Shown: positions 43,886 to 54,277, counted from the stretch's first letter. The stretch: DNA of 64,000 bases from Nocardia cyriacigeorgica (GCF_029868385.1 NZ_JARWNX010000043.1:62001-126000), one strand, 5' to 3'. Made by a program: numbers and translations. Notes: generated from the sequence alone by a model not told the origin.

Positions 43886-44530
43886 TCATAGGTCGGCCGA
43901 ATCCTCCGGTTCGATGACGCGGAATTCGGTTCCGGCCGGGCCCATTTCGGCGAGGCGGCCGAAGTAGATGCCCTGGGCTTCGGGGGCGATGATGCCGAAG
44001 TGGATGGGGATGGCGGTGCGGGGCGCCACCGAGCGGAGATAGTCGACGGCTTCGCTGATGCGCATCCAGGGGGCCACGGCGGGGATGGCGAGGACACCGA
44101 CGGGGTTGGGCGGAACCCAGAGGGAGTCGCCGGGGTGGACCAGCTGGGCCGGATCGTCGGGGGTGCCGAGCTGGAAGACGGTGTTGTCGATGACGGGGAT
44201 ATCGGGATGGATGACGGCGTGACGTCCGCCGCCGCCGGTGATCCGCACCCCGTCGAGGTCGATGACATTGCCCGCGTGCACCGCCTCCCAGCGTCCGCCG
44301 CGCTGCTGGGCGGTCTGCGGATCGCTGAACAGGCGGGCATTCGGGTTCGCGTCGACCAGCGCCTCGATCCGGTTCGGGTCGATGTGATCGGGATGCTGAT
44401 GGGTGACGGCGATCGCGTCGAGGCCGGTGATGCCTTCGAAGCCGTGAGCGAACGTGCCCGGATCGAACAGGATCTTTCTGCCGTGCAGTTCCACGAGAAT
44501 GCAGGAGTGACCGAAGTGGGCTATGCGCAT
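43886..44530 (-). CDS. MBL-fold metal-dependent hydrolase (Rv0786c-like)
   Basis: A 214-residue metallo-beta-lactamase-fold protein starting MRIAHFGHSCILVE with the metal motif THQHPDHID, a downstream GGRHAVIH region and PIHFG near the end. This is the UlaG/RomA-like branch. The substrate is unknown. It is divergent from purS, and the same MBL-purS pair is present in M. tuberculosis. Confidence 0.88.
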   Translation of the reverse strand: MRIAHFGHSCILVELHGRKILFDPGTFAHGFEGITGLDAIAVTHQHPDHIDPNRIEALVDANPNARLFSDPQTAQQRGGRWEAVHAGNVIDLDGVRITGGGGRHAVIHPDIPVIDNTVFQLGTPDDPAQLVHPGDSLWVPPNPVGVLAIPAVAPWMRISEAVDYLRSVAPRTAIPIHFGIIAPEAQGIYFGRLAEMGPAGTEFRVIEPEDSADL

Positions 44531-44657
44531 ACGGCCACATTAGGCCCGCTGTGGGCCTCGGCACAGTGGGCCGCGCACAGCCAACCCGCCACCGCGCCGG
44601 TCGCGCCCTACAACTACGCTGTTCAGGTAACCCCCACCACCACTCGAGGAGCAACGC

Positions 44658-44894
44658 GTGGCACGAGTCGTTGTCGAGGTGATGCCGAAGGCCGAGATCC
44701 TGGATCCGCAGGGTCAGGCCATCGTCGGTGCACTTCCGCGCCTGGGATTCCAGGGAGTCTCGGACGTCCGGCAGGGCAAACGATTCGAACTCGAGGTCGG
44801 CGATGACGTCAGCGACGACGAACTCGCGCAGATCGCGGAATCGTTGCTGGCCAACACCGTCATCGAGGAGTGGAAGGTGGTCCGCGTCTCATGA
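44658..44894 (+). CDS. purS: FGAM synthase subunit PurS
   Basis: A 78-residue small subunit of formylglycinamidine ribonucleotide synthase, bridging PurQ and Pur[20 protein letters not shown] and [11 protein letters not shown] are family segments. GAGGAG lies about 6 nt before GTG, and a TACGCT -10 is at 44615-44620. Its stop overlaps the purQ ATG by 4 nt. PurL is encoded separately at 48478, so the complex is the three-part PurSQL type. Confidence 0.94.
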   Translation: MARVVVEVMPKAEILDPQGQAIVGALPRLGFQGVSDVRQGKRFELEVGDDVSDDELAQIAESLLANTVIEEWKVVRVS

Positions 44895-45568
44895 CTGCCC
44901 GGATCGGGGTCATCACCTTTCCCGGCACGCTCGATGATGTGGACGCCGCCCGCGCGGTTCGCCTGGCCGGCGCCGAAGCGGTCGATCTGTGGCATGCCGA
45001 CGCCGATCTGAAACAGGTCGACGCCGTCATCGTGCCCGGCGGCTTCTCCTACGGCGACTACCTGCGCGCCGGCGCCATCGCCCGGTTCGCGCCGGTCATG
45101 GGCGAGGTCGTGCGCGCCGCGGAAGGCGGTATGCCGGTGCTCGGCATCTGCAACGGCTTCCAGGTGCTGTGCGAGGCCGGCCTGCTGCCGGGTGCGCTCA
45201 CCCGCAACGAGGGCCTGCACTTCATCTGCCGTGACGAATGGCTGCGCGTGGAGGCCGTGGACACCGCCTGGACCTCCCGCTACGAGCCGGACGCCCAGAT
45301 CCTGGTGCCGTTGAAGTCCGGTGAGGGCCGCTTCCAGGCGTCCGAGGCCGTACTCGACGAGCTGGAGGGCGAGGGTCGAGTGGTGTTCCGCTACGCGGGC
45401 GACAACCCGAACGGCTCCCAGCGCGGTATCGCGGGCATCACCTCGGCCAACCGCCGCGTCGTCGGCCTGATGCCGCATCCCGAACACGCCACCGAGCCGC
45501 TCACCGGCCCGAGCGACGACGGCCTCGGGCTGTTCCTCTCGGTGCTGGACACCCTCGTCAGCGCCTGA
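44891..45568 (+). CDS. purQ: FGAM synthase glutaminase subunit PurQ
   Basis: A 225-residue class I glutamine amidotransferase that supplies ammonia to PurL. The nucleophile cysteine is in LGICNGFQ, the His-Glu pair in MPHPEHA, and [15 protein letters not shown] is a family signature. The ATG at 44891 overlaps the purS stop (ATGA), so the two are translationally coupled. Confidence 0.95.
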   Translation: MTARIGVITFPGTLDDVDAARAVRLAGAEAVDLWHADADLKQVDAVIVPGGFSYGDYLRAGAIARFAPVMGEVVRAAEGGMPVLGICNGFQVLCEAGLLPGALTRNEGLHFICRDEWLRVEAVDTAWTSRYEPDAQILVPLKSGEGRFQASEAVLDELEGEGRVVFRYAGDNPNGSQRGIAGITSANRRVVGLMPHPEHATEPLTGPSDDGLGLFLSVLDTLVSA

Positions 45569-45612
45569 TTTCGGCGGCGCTCCGCCGAACGCGCGCCTCG
45601 ATCGAGTTCTTC

Positions 45613-45660
45613 CGCCCACCGCTGCGCGACGACTGCCTTGTCGTCGCGCAGAGGTGGGCG
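45613..45660. terminator. Long hairpin terminator after purSQ
   Basis: CTGCGCGACGAC (45622-45633) pairs with GTCGTCGCGCAG (45640-45651) and the stem continues outward with one mismatch through 45613/45660. A smaller hairpin (8-bp stem, 45570-45589) lies just after the purQ stop. Confidence 0.75.
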
Positions 45661-45723
45661 AACAGCTTTCGGGGCCATCGCAGCCACGATCGTCTATCGC
45701 CGGAGCGCCGCGGACACTGCGCA

Positions 45724-45729
45724 TAGGAT
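45724..45729 (+). promoter_or_regulatory. -10 element of a leaderless pepC promoter
   Basis: TAGGAT lies 6 nt before the ATG at 45736, with no ribosome binding site. Confidence 0.5.
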
Positions 45730-45735
45730 CGCGGT

Positions 45736-47034
45736 ATGCCGGTTTCCTCCACCGCGGCCTCGGCCGCCGGGCTGTGTGCCTTCATCGATGAATCGCCGTC
45801 GCCGTTCCATGTGTGCCACACCGTCGCACAGGATCTCGATGAGCACGGCTTCACCCGGCTCGACGAATCGGCGGCCTGGCCGTCGGGTGGGCGCGGTAGG
45901 CATTACGTGGTGCGCGGCGGGTCGCTGGTGGCGTGGGCCGATCAGGAGCCCGCGGCCGCGGCGCCGTTCCGGGTGGTCGGCGCACATACCGACAGCCCGA
46001 ATCTGCGGGTCAAACAGCACCCGGATCTGAGCGCGGCGGGCTGGCAGCTGGTCGGTCTCGAACCGTACGGCGGCGCCTGGCTGAATTCCTGGCTCGATCG
46101 TGAGCTGGGCCTGTCCGGCCGGTTGAGCGTGCGCGAGGGCAACACCGTCGGTGAGCGGCTGGTTCGCATCAATGAGCCGATCCTGCGGGTGCCGCAGCTG
46201 GCGATCCACCTGTCCGAGGACCGGCGCGGGGTGACGCTCGACCCGCAGCGGCACGTGAACGCGATCTGGGGCGTCGGCGCGGAACCACGTTCGTTTATCG
46301 CCTATGTCGCCGAGCACGCCGGACTCGACCCGGCGACCGTACTCGGCTGGGAACTGATGGCCCACGATCTGGACCCGAGCCGATTGGTCGGCCGCGACCG
46401 TGATCTGGTCAGCGCGCCCCGCCTGGACAATCAAGGCACCTGCTACGCGGGTCTGCGCGCATTCCTCGCCGCTGTCGACACCCCTGGCGCCGCGGTACCG
46501 GTGCTGGCCATGTTCGATCACGAAGAGGTGGGCAGCCAATCCGATCGCGGCGCACAGTCGGATCTGTTGGCGACCGTGCTGGAACGGATCGTGCTGACCC
46601 GCGGCGGCGGCCGCGCCGAATACCTGGCGGCACTGGCCGGTTCGATCTGCGCCTCGGGCGATATGGCACACGCCACCCACCCGAACTACCCCGAACGGCA
46701 CGAACCCGCCCACCGGATCGAGATCAACGGCGGCCCGGTGCTCAAGGTGAACCAGAACCTGCGCTATGCCACCGACGCCACCGGCGCCGGCGCGTTCGCA
46801 CTGGCCTGCGATCAGGCCGGGGTGCCGCTGCAACGTTATGTGCACCGCGCGGACCTGCCGTGCGGCTCCACCATCGGCCCGATGACGGCCGCGCGCACCG
46901 GTATGCCCACCGTCGACGTCGGCGCACCGCAGTTGGCGATGCATTCGGCCCGCGAATTGATGGGCGCCGCCGATGTGGGGGCCTACGCCGCGGCGCTGGC
47001 CGCCTTCTTGACCCCGGAGACCGCGGGACGGTAG
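45736..47034 (+). CDS. pepC: M18 aspartyl aminopeptidase (PepC-like)
   Basis: A 432-residue M18 zinc aminopeptidase. [12 protein letters not shown] carries the first metal histidine, [16 protein letters not shown] the glutamates, and [11 protein letters not shown] the last histidine. It removes N-terminal acidic residues from peptides in the cytosol. A homologue (Rv0800) occupies the same place between purQ and purL in M. tuberculosis. Its 3' end overlaps the opposing GT87 gene by 52 bp. Confidence 0.93.
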   Translation: MPVSSTAASAAGLCAFIDESPSPFHVCHTVAQDLDEHGFTRLDESAAWPSGGRGRHYVVRGGSLVAWADQEPAAAAPFRVVGAHTDSPNLRVKQHPDLSAAGWQLVGLEPYGGAWLNSWLDRELGLSGRLSVREGNTVGERLVRINEPILRVPQLAIHLSEDRRGVTLDPQRHVNAIWGVGAEPRSFIAYVAEHAGLDPATVLGWELMAHDLDPSRLVGRDRDLVSAPRLDNQGTCYAGLRAFLAAVDTPGAAVPVLAMFDHEEVGSQSDRGAQSDLLATVLERIVLTRGGGRAEYLAALAGSICASGDMAHATHPNYPERHEPAHRIEINGGPVLKVNQNLRYATDATGAGAFALACDQAGVPLQRYVHRADLPCGSTIGPMTAARTGMPTVDVGAPQLAMHSARELMGAADVGAYAAALAAFLTPETAGR

Positions 47035-48284
47035 GTCAGCACCGCGATCACGAACACCGCGAAGGTGGTGATCACATAGCTGCTGCCGATGATCTGCTGC
47101 CACCAGGCCCAGCCGAGTTCGCGATCGGCCTCATGGGGCAGCAGCCAGTGCGGGCCGAGCAGGAACATCACCGTCATCGCGGCCACCGCGCCGATCAGTA
47201 GCGGATTGCGTCGGCCGCGGGCGATGGCGTCGGCGGTCAGCAGCAGGGCGGGCGCGACCCACACCCAGTGATGCGACCACGACACCGGCGAGACCAGCAG
47301 GATGGCGGCCGCGTTCACCATGAGCGCGGCCACCGATGCATCGGCCCGGATGAGCCTGCGCATCCACAGCGCCGCGAGACCGATCGCCACCAGCGACAAC
47401 GAGATCCAGATCACCGTCGCCGCGGAATCGGAGACACCGAGCCGGAACGCGAACCCCTTCAACGATTGATTGCCCGCGTAGTAGGGCGGGCCGATGCGAC
47501 CGGTATCGGCGAGAGTGTGGAACCAGTACTCCACCGAATCGCTCGGGAAGATCAGGAATCCGAGACCCACCGCACCGATGGCGGAAACGACCAGCGTGCC
47601 CGCCGCTTTCCAGTCCTTGCGCAACAGGAAGTACAGCAGATACCCGGCCGGGATCAGCTTGATCGACACCGCGATGCCGATGAGCATGCCGCGCGGCCAG
47701 AAGGGCTTGCGCACCAGGCAGTCAAGGGCCACCACGGCCATCAGGACCAGGTTCACCTGACCGAAGGAGTAGGTCTGGCGGACCGGCTCGAAGAATCCCG
47801 CCAGCGCGACCGCGGCGATGACGACCGTCAGCGCGGTCATCCGGTCCAGCTCGGGCCGGATCCGCGCCAGCACCAACCACAGGGTGATGCCGAGGCTCAG
47901 CACCGACGTGGCAAGCACCACGATCTCGGCCACGCCCAGCGGCATGAGCGCGAGCGGAGCGAAGAACAGCGCGGCCAGCGGTGGATAGGTGAACGGCAGT
48001 CCGATGCCGAATACCTTGGGCATCGGGCCGTACAGATCGCCGCCGTCGAGCCAGACCCGGGCGCCGTTGCGGTAGACCTGGAGATCGATGTAGCCGTCCC
48101 ACCAGTGGACCAGCAGGGCGATGACCCCATACACCGCGAACAGCGCGAACGCGGCGGCCAGCCAGCGCTTCTGACGCCGAGTCCACGGGGCCGGTGGTGC
48201 GGCCGGGCCGTTCGAGCCGGGGCGCGCGCCAGCCGTGGTGACGGGCTGCTCGGCCGGTTCCGCAACCCCCGATCGATCGTTCAC
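46983..48284 (-). CDS. GT87-family polyprenol-phosphate-mannose-dependent mannosyltransferase
   Basis: A 433-residue membrane protein with about ten helices. The first loop contains [20 protein letters not shown], typical of the GT87 (DUF2029) GT-C enzymes such as PimE and MptC. They add mannose from a polyprenol donor to phosphatidylinositol mannosides, lipomannan or related cell-wall polymers on the outer face of the membrane. A proline-rich cytoplasmic N-terminus precedes helix 1. A leaderless -10 fixes the GTG at 48284. The exact glycolipid acceptor is unknown. Confidence 0.85.
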   Translation of the reverse strand: MNDRSGVAEPAEQPVTTAGARPGSNGPAAPPAPWTRRQKRWLAAAFALFAVYGVIALLVHWWDGYIDLQVYRNGARVWLDGGDLYGPMPKVFGIGLPFTYPPLAALFFAPLALMPLGVAEIVVLATSVLSLGITLWLVLARIRPELDRMTALTVVIAAVALAGFFEPVRQTYSFGQVNLVLMAVVALDCLVRKPFWPRGMLIGIAVSIKLIPAGYLLYFLLRKDWKAAGTLVVSAIGAVGLGFLIFPSDSVEYWFHTLADTGRIGPPYYAGNQSLKGFAFRLGVSDSAATVIWISLSLVAIGLAALWMRRLIRADASVAALMVNAAAILLVSPVSWSHHWVWVAPALLLTADAIARGRRNPLLIGAVAAMTVMFLLGPHWLLPHEADRELGWAWWQQIIGSSYVITTFAVFVIAVLTYRPAVSGVKKAASAAA

Positions 48285-48290
48285 CGGGAC

Positions 48291-48296
48291 AGATTA
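48291..48296 (-). promoter_or_regulatory. -10 element of a leaderless GT87 gene promoter
   Basis: On the minus strand TAATCT lies 6 nt before the GTG at 48284. Confidence 0.5.
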
Positions 48297-48327
48297 GCGG
48301 GTACCCCTATGCCCCGGGGCCGGGCGG

Positions 48328-48365
48328 GTTTGCCCCGGCAATAGTCGCGTTTGCCCCGGCAGTAG
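48328..48365 (+). repeat. Two 17-nt direct repeats, 21-bp period, upstream of purL
   Basis: GTTTGCCCCGGCAATAG (48328-48344) and GTTTGCCCCGGCAGTAG (48349-48365) differ at one base. The two copies are 21 bp apart, two helical turns, so a dimeric regulator could bind them on one face. They lie in the GT87-purL divergent region, about 110-150 nt before purL. Confidence 0.7.
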
Positions 48366-48477
48366 ACTCGCAGGCGTATCTCGCGGCAATTCGGCAACTC
48401 GGCGCGGCGCAGCTGTGTTCGTTCGAGTCTGTCTGGATTGTCTCCGCATGCCTGGCCGAAAGGACCCTGGTAATCCC

Positions 48478-50769
48478 GTGACTCCGCAGGTCGACACGGT
48501 CGCAACCGCAGCAGCCACTCCGGACACTCCGCAGCCGTATCTCGAGCTCGGGCTCAAGGATGACGAATACGCCCGGATCAAGGAGATCCTCGGTCGCAGG
48601 CCGACCGACGCCGAACTGGCGATGTACTCCGTGATGTGGAGCGAGCACTGCTCGTACAAATCGTCGAAGGTGCATCTGCGCTACTTCGGCCAGACCACCA
48701 CCGAGGAGATGCGCGCCTCCATGCTCGCCGGTATCGGCGAGAACGCGGGCGTGGTCGATGTCGGCGACGGCTGGGCGGTCACCTTCAAGGTGGAAAGCCA
48801 CAATCACCCGTCCTATGTGGAGCCGTACCAGGGCGCCGCGACCGGCGTCGGCGGTATCGTGCGCGACATCATGGCGATGGGCGCGCGCCCGATCGCGGTG
48901 ATGGACCAGCTGCGCTTCGGCGCCGCGGACGCCGCCGATACCCGTCGGGTGGTCGACGGTGTGGTGCGCGGCGTGGGCGGCTACGGCAATTCGCTCGGGC
49001 TGCCGAATATCGGCGGCGAGACCGTCTTCGACGCCTCGTATCAGGGCAACCCGCTGGTGAACGCGCTGTGCGCGGGCGTGATGCGGGTCGAGGACCTGCA
49101 TCTGGCCTTCGCCTCCGGCACCGGCAACAAGATCATCCTGTTCGGCGCGCGGACCGGCCTCGACGGCATCGGCGGCGTGTCTGTGCTGGCCTCGGACACC
49201 TTCTCCGGCGACGAATCCGGCGCCGGCCGCAAGAAGCTGCCGAGCGTGCAGGTGGGCGACCCGTTCACCGAGAAGGTGCTCATCGAGTGCTGTCTGGAGC
49301 TGTACGCGGCCAGGTTGGTCGTCGGCATCCAGGATCTCGGCGGTGCTGGACTGTCCTGCGCCACCTCGGAACTGGCCGCCGCCGGTGATGGTGGCATGCA
49401 CATCGAGCTGGACAAGGTGCCGCTGCGCGCCGCCGATATGACCCCGGCCGAGGTGCTGTCCAGCGAATCCCAGGAGCGCATGTGCGCGGTGGTGACGCCG
49501 GAGAACGTGGACGCGTTCATGGCCGTCTGCCGCAAATGGGATGTGCTGGCCACGGTGATCGGCGAGGTCACCGATGGTGAGCGGCTGGTCGTCAGCTGGA
49601 ACGGGGAGACCGTCGTCGATGTGCCGCCGCGCACCGTCGCCCACGAGGGCCCGGTCTACGAGCGTCCGGTGCAGCGCCCGGACACCCAGGACGCGCTGAT
49701 CGCCGACACCCCCGACACCCTCACCCGGCCGAAGACCGCCGACGAACTGCGCGCGACCCTGCTGCACATGGTGTCGAGCCCGCAGCTGTGCAGCCGCAAG
49801 TGGATCACCGAGCAGTACGACCGCTACGTGCGCGGCAACACCGTGCTCGCCGAACACGCCGACGCGGGCGTCATCCGGATCGATGAGGAGACCGGCCGCG
49901 GTATCGCGCTGGCCACCGACGCCTCCGGTCGCTACACCAAACTGGACCCCTACACCGGCGCCCAGCTCGCATTGGCCGAGGCCTACCGCAATGTCGCCAC
50001 CACCGGCGCCACCCCGAAGGCCGTCACCAACTGCCTGAACTTCGGTTCGCCGGAGGACCCGGGTGTGATGTGGCAGTTCCAGCAGGCGGTGCACGGTCTG
50101 GCCGACGGCTGTGTGGAACTGGGCATCCCGGTCACCGGCGGCAATGTCAGCTTCTACAACCAGACCGGCCAGGACGCGATCCTGCCGACGCCGGTGGTCG
50201 GTGTGCTCGGCGTCATCGACGATGTGCACCGCCGGATCCCGACCGGACTCGGCCTCGAACCCGGTGAAACGCTGATCCTGCTCGGCGACACCCGCGACGA
50301 GTTCGGTGGTTCGATCTGGTCGCAGGTGGCCCACGACCATCTCGGCGGCGTCCCGCCGAAGGTCGATTTCGCCAGGGAACGGCTGCTGTCGGAGGTGCTG
50401 ACGGCCGGTTCACGGGATGGCATGATCAGCGCCGCTCACGACCTTTCCGAGGGCGGACTCGCCCAGGCGGTGGTCGAGGCAGCGCTGGCCGGTGAGACCG
50501 GTTGCCGCATCCTGCTGCCCGAGGACGCGGACCCGTTCGTCGCGCTGTTCTCCGAATCGGCGGGCCGGGTACTGGTGGCCGTGCCGCGTTCGGAGGAGAC
50601 CAGGTTCACCCGTATGTGCACCGCACGCGAACTGCCGTGGGTGCGCATCGGCGTGGTCGATCAGGGCGCCGATTCGATCGAGGTGCAGGGACAGTTCTCG
50701 GTGCCGCTGGCCGAACTGCGCGAAGCGCATGAGGGCACCCTGCCGAAGTTGTTCGGCGCGGAGGTCTGA
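48478..50769 (+). CDS. purL: FGAM synthase large subunit PurL
   Basis: A 763-residue small-type PurL (AIRS-superfamily), using ATP and the ammonia delivered by PurQ. Key parts are [20 protein letters not shown] with the catalytic histidine, [18 protein letters not shown], and a second internal AIRS-like half starting near [18 protein letters not shown] at 48478 starts the family N-terminus, but an upstream ATG at 48448 is also possible and no ribosome binding site is well placed for either. It is separated from purSQ by pepC and the GT87 gene. Confidence 0.95.
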   Translation: MTPQVDTVATAAATPDTPQPYLELGLKDDEYARIKEILGRRPTDAELAMYSVMWSEHCSYKSSKVHLRYFGQTTTEEMRASMLAGIGENAGVVDVGDGWAVTFKVESHNHPSYVEPYQGAATGVGGIVRDIMAMGARPIAVMDQLRFGAADAADTRRVVDGVVRGVGGYGNSLGLPNIGGETVFDASYQGNPLVNALCAGVMRVEDLHLAFASGTGNKIILFGARTGLDGIGGVSVLASDTFSGDESGAGRKKLPSVQVGDPFTEKVLIECCLELYAARLVVGIQDLGGAGLSCATSELAAAGDGGMHIELDKVPLRAADMTPAEVLSSESQERMCAVVTPENVDAFMAVCRKWDVLATVIGEVTDGERLVVSWNGETVVDVPPRTVAHEGPVYERPVQRPDTQDALIADTPDTLTRPKTADELRATLLHMVSSPQLCSRKWITEQYDRYVRGNTVLAEHADAGVIRIDEETGRGIALATDASGRYTKLDPYTGAQLALAEAYRNVATTGATPKAVTNCLNFGSPEDPGVMWQFQQAVHGLADGCVELGIPVTGGNVSFYNQTGQDAILPTPVVGVLGVIDDVHRRIPTGLGLEPGETLILLGDTRDEFGGSIWSQVAHDHLGGVPPKVDFARERLLSEVLTAGSRDGMISAAHDLSEGGLAQAVVEAALAGETGCRILLPEDADPFVALFSESAGRVLVAVPRSEETRFTRMCTARELPWVRIGVVDQGADSIEVQGQFSVPLAELREAHEGTLPKLFGAEV

Positions 50770-50800
50770 TCGAGTCCCGCTGGGACCGAAAACGATACGA

Positions 50801-50857
50801 CGTTCACCCCGTCCCGACCGGGACCCCTCGTACTGCCGGGCCCGGACGGGGTGAACG
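50801..50857. terminator. Large hairpin terminator after purL
   Basis: A perfect 14-bp inverted repeat (50801-50814 with 50844-50857) has a 29-nt loop that contains further GC-rich pairing. It lies between purL and a convergent small membrane-protein gene. Confidence 0.75.
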
Positions 50858-50927
50858 CTTGTGTGGGCACCGATCGGATCTGCCGCCCATGTGGTGACGC
50901 CCCGTTGCCGGTTCGGCCTCGACCGGT

Positions 50928-51218
50928 TCAGGCGACCGACTTGAACGGATCGTGCTCGGCGATCAGCTTCTCCATCCGAGCTTCGTCGATGCGTCCGCGG
51001 ATGGAATCCGACTCGTGCTTGTCCCTGACGACCTTGGCCAGGGTGAAGCTGCTGGTCACCAGGAACAGAACGGTCATGCCGAGGAATCCGCGCTGCCACG
51101 GATCCAACGGCAGATAGAAGATTCCGACGCCCGCCCCGAACAAACTGATGCCGAACGCGATCGCGGCCTGGGCGATGTAGGCCGAGGTGGTTTTCGGCTG
51201 TGCGTTTGGTGTGCTCAT
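50928..51218 (-). CDS. YiaA/YiaB-family two-helix inner membrane protein
   Basis: A 96-residue protein with two hydrophobic helices (about 15-35 and 43-62) and a charged cytoplasmic tail RDKHESDSIRGRIDEARMEKL. The layout fits the YiaA/YiaB two-helix family, whose function is unknown. ATG at 51218 is chosen because it begins the conserved part; the frame stays open upstream. It is convergent with purL and divergent from the next gene. Confidence 0.8.
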   Translation of the reverse strand: MSTPNAQPKTTSAYIAQAAIAFGISLFGAGVGIFYLPLDPWQRGFLGMTVLFLVTSSFTLAKVVRDKHESDSIRGRIDEARMEKLIAEHDPFKSVA

Positions 51219-51346
51219 GGTTATCGAGTGTGCGGCGCCGACGGCCGCGGCAACCGGGTACAACTACTCGAGCGCGGTGGGTAGTTGCCGCGCCGTTGGT
51301 GGGGCAACATTCCTGCATTGTCGTAGCGTGCCGCCATACTGTCCTG

Positions 51347-53083
51347 GTGCTCGAAACGGCGTCCACCCTCACGAAGCTGCGCACGCGCGGCGTCGCGGCG
51401 GTGCACCGTGCCGAGCAGATCATCGACCTGAACTACGTCGGGCTGGTGATCGCCACGGTGTTCTTCGCGCTGTCGGTCACCCCATCGCTGGTACCGCGCG
51501 ACTGGATGTTCCAGGGCCTGATCAGCGGTATCAACGCCGCCATCGGCTACGGCGTCGGATGCCTGTTGGAATGGCTCTTCCGGCTGTGGGTGCGCCCCCG
51601 GCTGACCATGATCCCGGCACCGCCCACCTGGGTGCGTTACGGGGTGAAATCGGCGGTCCTGTTCACCTCCGCCGTCACCGCCGCGTACATGCTGGTGCAG
51701 TCGGCGCGCTGGCAGCGCGAGATCACCGCGCTGATGGGGATGGAGGGCACCACCACGCCCGCCTATCTGCGTACCGGGCTGCTCAGCCTCGCAATCGGCG
51801 TACTGGTCGTCGCGGTATATCGGACCGTGCGTGAGCTGATCCTGTTCCTGGCTCGTCAGCTCAACCGCTGGGTGAAGGTACCGCGTGAACTGGCGCCCGC
51901 GGCGGGATTCCTGGTGCTGGTGCTGCTGGCGGTCACCCTGTTCAACGGTGTGGCCACGCAGGCGTTCTTCGCGGTCGCGAATTCGGCGTTCAGCGTGCGC
52001 AACGACCACACCTCCGAGTATGCGGTGCAACCGCAGCTACCGGAGAAGTCGGGCAGCCCGATGTCGCTGGCGAAATGGGACACCCTGGGTTTCGAGGGCC
52101 GCTGGTTCGTCTCACACGGGCCCGACGCCGCCAGGATCACCGCGGTCACCGGGGCTCCGGCCAAGGAACCGATCCGGGCCTACGTCGGGCTCGAATCCGC
52201 CGAGAACGGCGAAACCCAGGCCGAACTCGCGGTCGCCGAACTCGAACGTGCGGGCGCGTTCGACCGGCAGGTGATCGTGGTGACCACCACGACCGGCACC
52301 GGCTGGGTGAATTCGATGGCGGCGGGCGCGATCGAGTACATGTACGGCGGCGATACCGCCATCGTCGCCACCCAGTACTCGTATCTGCCCAGTGTGCTGT
52401 CGTTCCTCGCGGACAAGGGGAAAGCGGCCGCGGCCGGGCGCGATGTGTTCGACGCGGTCTATCGGCACTGGTCCGCGCGGCCGGAGGACCAGCGGCCGAA
52501 ACTGTTCGTCTACGGCGAAAGCCTCGGGTCGCAGGGTTCGGAGGAAGCCTTCGAGGGCCTGGCCGATCTGCGCGAGAAGGTCGACGGCGCGCTCTGGGTG
52601 GGCCCGCCGAACTCGAATCGGCTGTGGCAGCAGTTCGTCGCGCGTCGCGACCCGGGCTCGCGTGAGGTGGAGCCGGTGTACGCGGACGGGCTGGTGGTCC
52701 GGTTCGCCGCCGAGGCCGCCGATTTCACCCGACCGGGGCCGGAATGGCGCGCGCCGCGCATCGCCTATCTGCAACACCCGTCCGATCCCATCGTCTGGTG
52801 GTCGGCGGATCTGATCTTCTCGCAACCGGATTGGCTGTCCGAGCCGCGTGGAGCGGATGTGTCCGGGCGGATGCGGTGGGCGCCGTTCGTCACGTTCTGG
52901 CAGGTCACCGCCGATCTCACCAATGCGCAGGGCGTCACCGACGGGCACGGGCATCGTTACGGCAGCCTGGTGCTCGACGGCTGGGCCGCCATCGGGGCGC
53001 CGTCCGGCTGGAATCCCGAGCTGGCCGAACGGATCCGGCACGAGATCGAGATCTCCGAGGCGTACGAGCGGCAGATCAAATGA
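51347..53083 (+). CDS. Membrane protein with C-terminal alpha/beta-hydrolase domain (DUF2319-like)
   Basis: A 578-residue protein. The first ~240 residues hold four membrane helices and the remainder is an alpha/beta-hydrolase domain with the nucleophile elbow YGESLGSQGS and a QHPSDPIVWW acid segment. Similar mycobacterial proteins are called alpha/beta-hydrolase family proteins; their substrate is unknown but a membrane lipid is plausible. GTG at 51347 is supported by a TACTGT -10 at 51337-51342 that is only 4 nt away, so the exact start is not firm. It overlaps the CPBP protease gene by 4 nt. Confidence 0.8.
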   Translation: MLETASTLTKLRTRGVAAVHRAEQIIDLNYVGLVIATVFFALSVTPSLVPRDWMFQGLISGINAAIGYGVGCLLEWLFRLWVRPRLTMIPAPPTWVRYGVKSAVLFTSAVTAAYMLVQSARWQREITALMGMEGTTTPAYLRTGLLSLAIGVLVVAVYRTVRELILFLARQLNRWVKVPRELAPAAGFLVLVLLAVTLFNGVATQAFFAVANSAFSVRNDHTSEYAVQPQLPEKSGSPMSLAKWDTLGFEGRWFVSHGPDAARITAVTGAPAKEPIRAYVGLESAENGETQAELAVAELERAGAFDRQVIVVTTTTGTGWVNSMAAGAIEYMYGGDTAIVATQYSYLPSVLSFLADKGKAAAAGRDVFDAVYRHWSARPEDQRPKLFVYGESLGSQGSEEAFEGLADLREKVDGALWVGPPNSNRLWQQFVARRDPGSREVEPVYADGLVVRFAAEAADFTRPGPEWRAPRIAYLQHPSDPIVWWSADLIFSQPDWLSEPRGADVSGRMRWAPFVTFWQVTADLTNAQGVTDGHGHRYGSLVLDGWAAIGAPSGWNPELAERIRHEIEISEAYERQIK

Positions 53084-53697
53084 GTGCCCGCATCGCGCTG
53101 GCGGTGGGGCTGCCGCTGCTGTGGAGCAATACGGTGGTACCGCGTCTGCCCGCGGATATGCGGGTGCGGACGGTCGTCAACGCGAGCGTCGCCACCGGTT
53201 ACGCGGCGGCATTCGGCGCTCGCCCGAATTGGTCCTCGGCGCGGGGGTGGCGTTACGGCCTCGGCTGCGCTGCCCTCGTCGCGGCCGGTTACGGTGCCGC
53301 GGCGGCCATCCCGGCCGTGCGTCGCGGGCTGGCCGATCGCCCCGACCGGGCACCCGAAGTATCGACGGCCGAATGGATCGGTGTGCACATTCCGATCGGC
53401 ACCGTCTACAGCGAGGAACTCATCTTCCGCGCCACTCTCGACCCCTTGCTGGACAACGCTTTCGGTGCCCGCGTCGGCACGTTGCTCGGCGCCGCCACCT
53501 TCGGACTGTGGCATATCGCGCCCGCCCGCAGCGCGGGGGAGAACGTGGCGGTGACAGTCGCGACGACCACCGCCGCCGGTGCGCTCTTCGGCCTGCTCGG
53601 CCGCCACACCGGCAGCGCCGCCGCGCCGGCGCTGCTGCACTGGGCGATCAATGCGGGAGGCGTGCTGATCGCTCGATTCGCTGCCCGCTCGCGGTGA
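53080..53697 (+). CDS. CPBP-family intramembrane metalloprotease (CAAX-like)
   Basis: A 205-residue polytopic protein with the CPBP motifs: SEELIFRA (motif 1, EExxxR), FGLWHI (motif 2, FxxxH) and LLHWAIN (motif 3, HxxxN). These proteases cut or scaffold membrane proteins. The ATG overlaps the stop of the preceding hydrolase gene (ATGA), so the two are made together. A homologous gene (Rv0804) lies near purL in M. tuberculosis. Confidence 0.87.
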   Translation: MSARIALAVGLPLLWSNTVVPRLPADMRVRTVVNASVATGYAAAFGARPNWSSARGWRYGLGCAALVAAGYGAAAAIPAVRRGLADRPDRAPEVSTAEWIGVHIPIGTVYSEELIFRATLDPLLDNAFGARVGTLLGAATFGLWHIAPARSAGENVAVTVATTTAAGALFGLLGRHTGSAAAPALLHWAINAGGVLIARFAARSR

Positions 53698-53781
53698 GGG
53701 ACTGATCTACTCGGACCGCGCGGTCAGCGACTCGCCCATCGACCGCTCTTTGCCCCACTCGGATACCGCTGCCGGTCGCGC

Positions 53782-54186
53782 CTATCCGGTGGAGTCTGCG
53801 TCCAATCGCATGAGCGGCAGCCACCGTGACACCTCATCGGCGCGGCTGCCCGACGCGGTCAGCTCACCCGCATCCCGCGCGGCGGTGAAATCCAACAGGC
53901 CGGTGGCGAGCAGCAGCCAGGTGCGTGGGTCGGTTTCGACCACATTGGGCGGGGTTCCGCGCGTATGGCGCGGCCCTTCGATGCACTGCACGGCCACGAA
54001 CGGCGGTACCCGTACCTCGACCGAATGTCCCGGCGCGGTTTCGGCCAGCGTGCGGGCCGTCATCCGTACGGCCGCGCCCAACTCGGCGCGGGTCGGCGCG
54101 GTCGCCGTGTCATCGAGCAGCCACCGGCGCACCGCCGTGACCGCGGCCCGCATCTCTCCCGGTTTCACCACCGCATATCGCACCAC
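53782..54186 (-). CDS. Sterol-carrier-family protein (Rv0807-like)
   Basis: A 134-residue protein with the conserved block [18 protein letters not shown] and [12 protein letters not shown] of the actinobacterial sterol-carrier-related family. It is cytosolic and its ligand is unknown. GTG at 54186 is preferred because a TATGGT -10 (54193-54198, minus strand) lies 6 nt upstream; GTG at 54183 is also possible. A longer open frame to 54510 has no homology. In M. tuberculosis the homologue is also close to purF. Confidence 0.82.
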   Translation of the reverse strand: MVRYAVVKPGEMRAAVTAVRRWLLDDTATAPTRAELGAAVRMTARTLAETAPGHSVEVRVPPFVAVQCIEGPRHTRGTPPNVVETDPRTWLLLATGLLDFTAARDAGELTASGSRADEVSRWLPLMRLDADSTG

Positions 54187-54192
54187 GGGCCG

Positions 54193-54198
54193 ACCATA
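54193..54198 (-). promoter_or_regulatory. -10 element of leaderless sterol-carrier-protein gene
   Basis: On the minus strand TATGGT lies 6 nt before GTG at 54186. Confidence 0.5.
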
Positions 54199-54277
54199 CT
54201 GCGGCCCACCGACTCGATCCGCACCTGCACGACAGACGTGAGGTCGCGCACGTGCTGACAGCCCCACACCGTGCGGT

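Noticed and set aside
45694-47103. Minus-strand open frame of 469 codons opposite pepC
   Set aside because: Composition is typical of an antisense shadow. It also conflicts with the GT87 gene start/end and has no recognisable domain.
48307-50340. Minus-strand open frame of 677 codons opposite purL
   Set aside because: Same antisense effect of GC-biased codons; no motif or ribosome binding site, and purL is beyond doubt.
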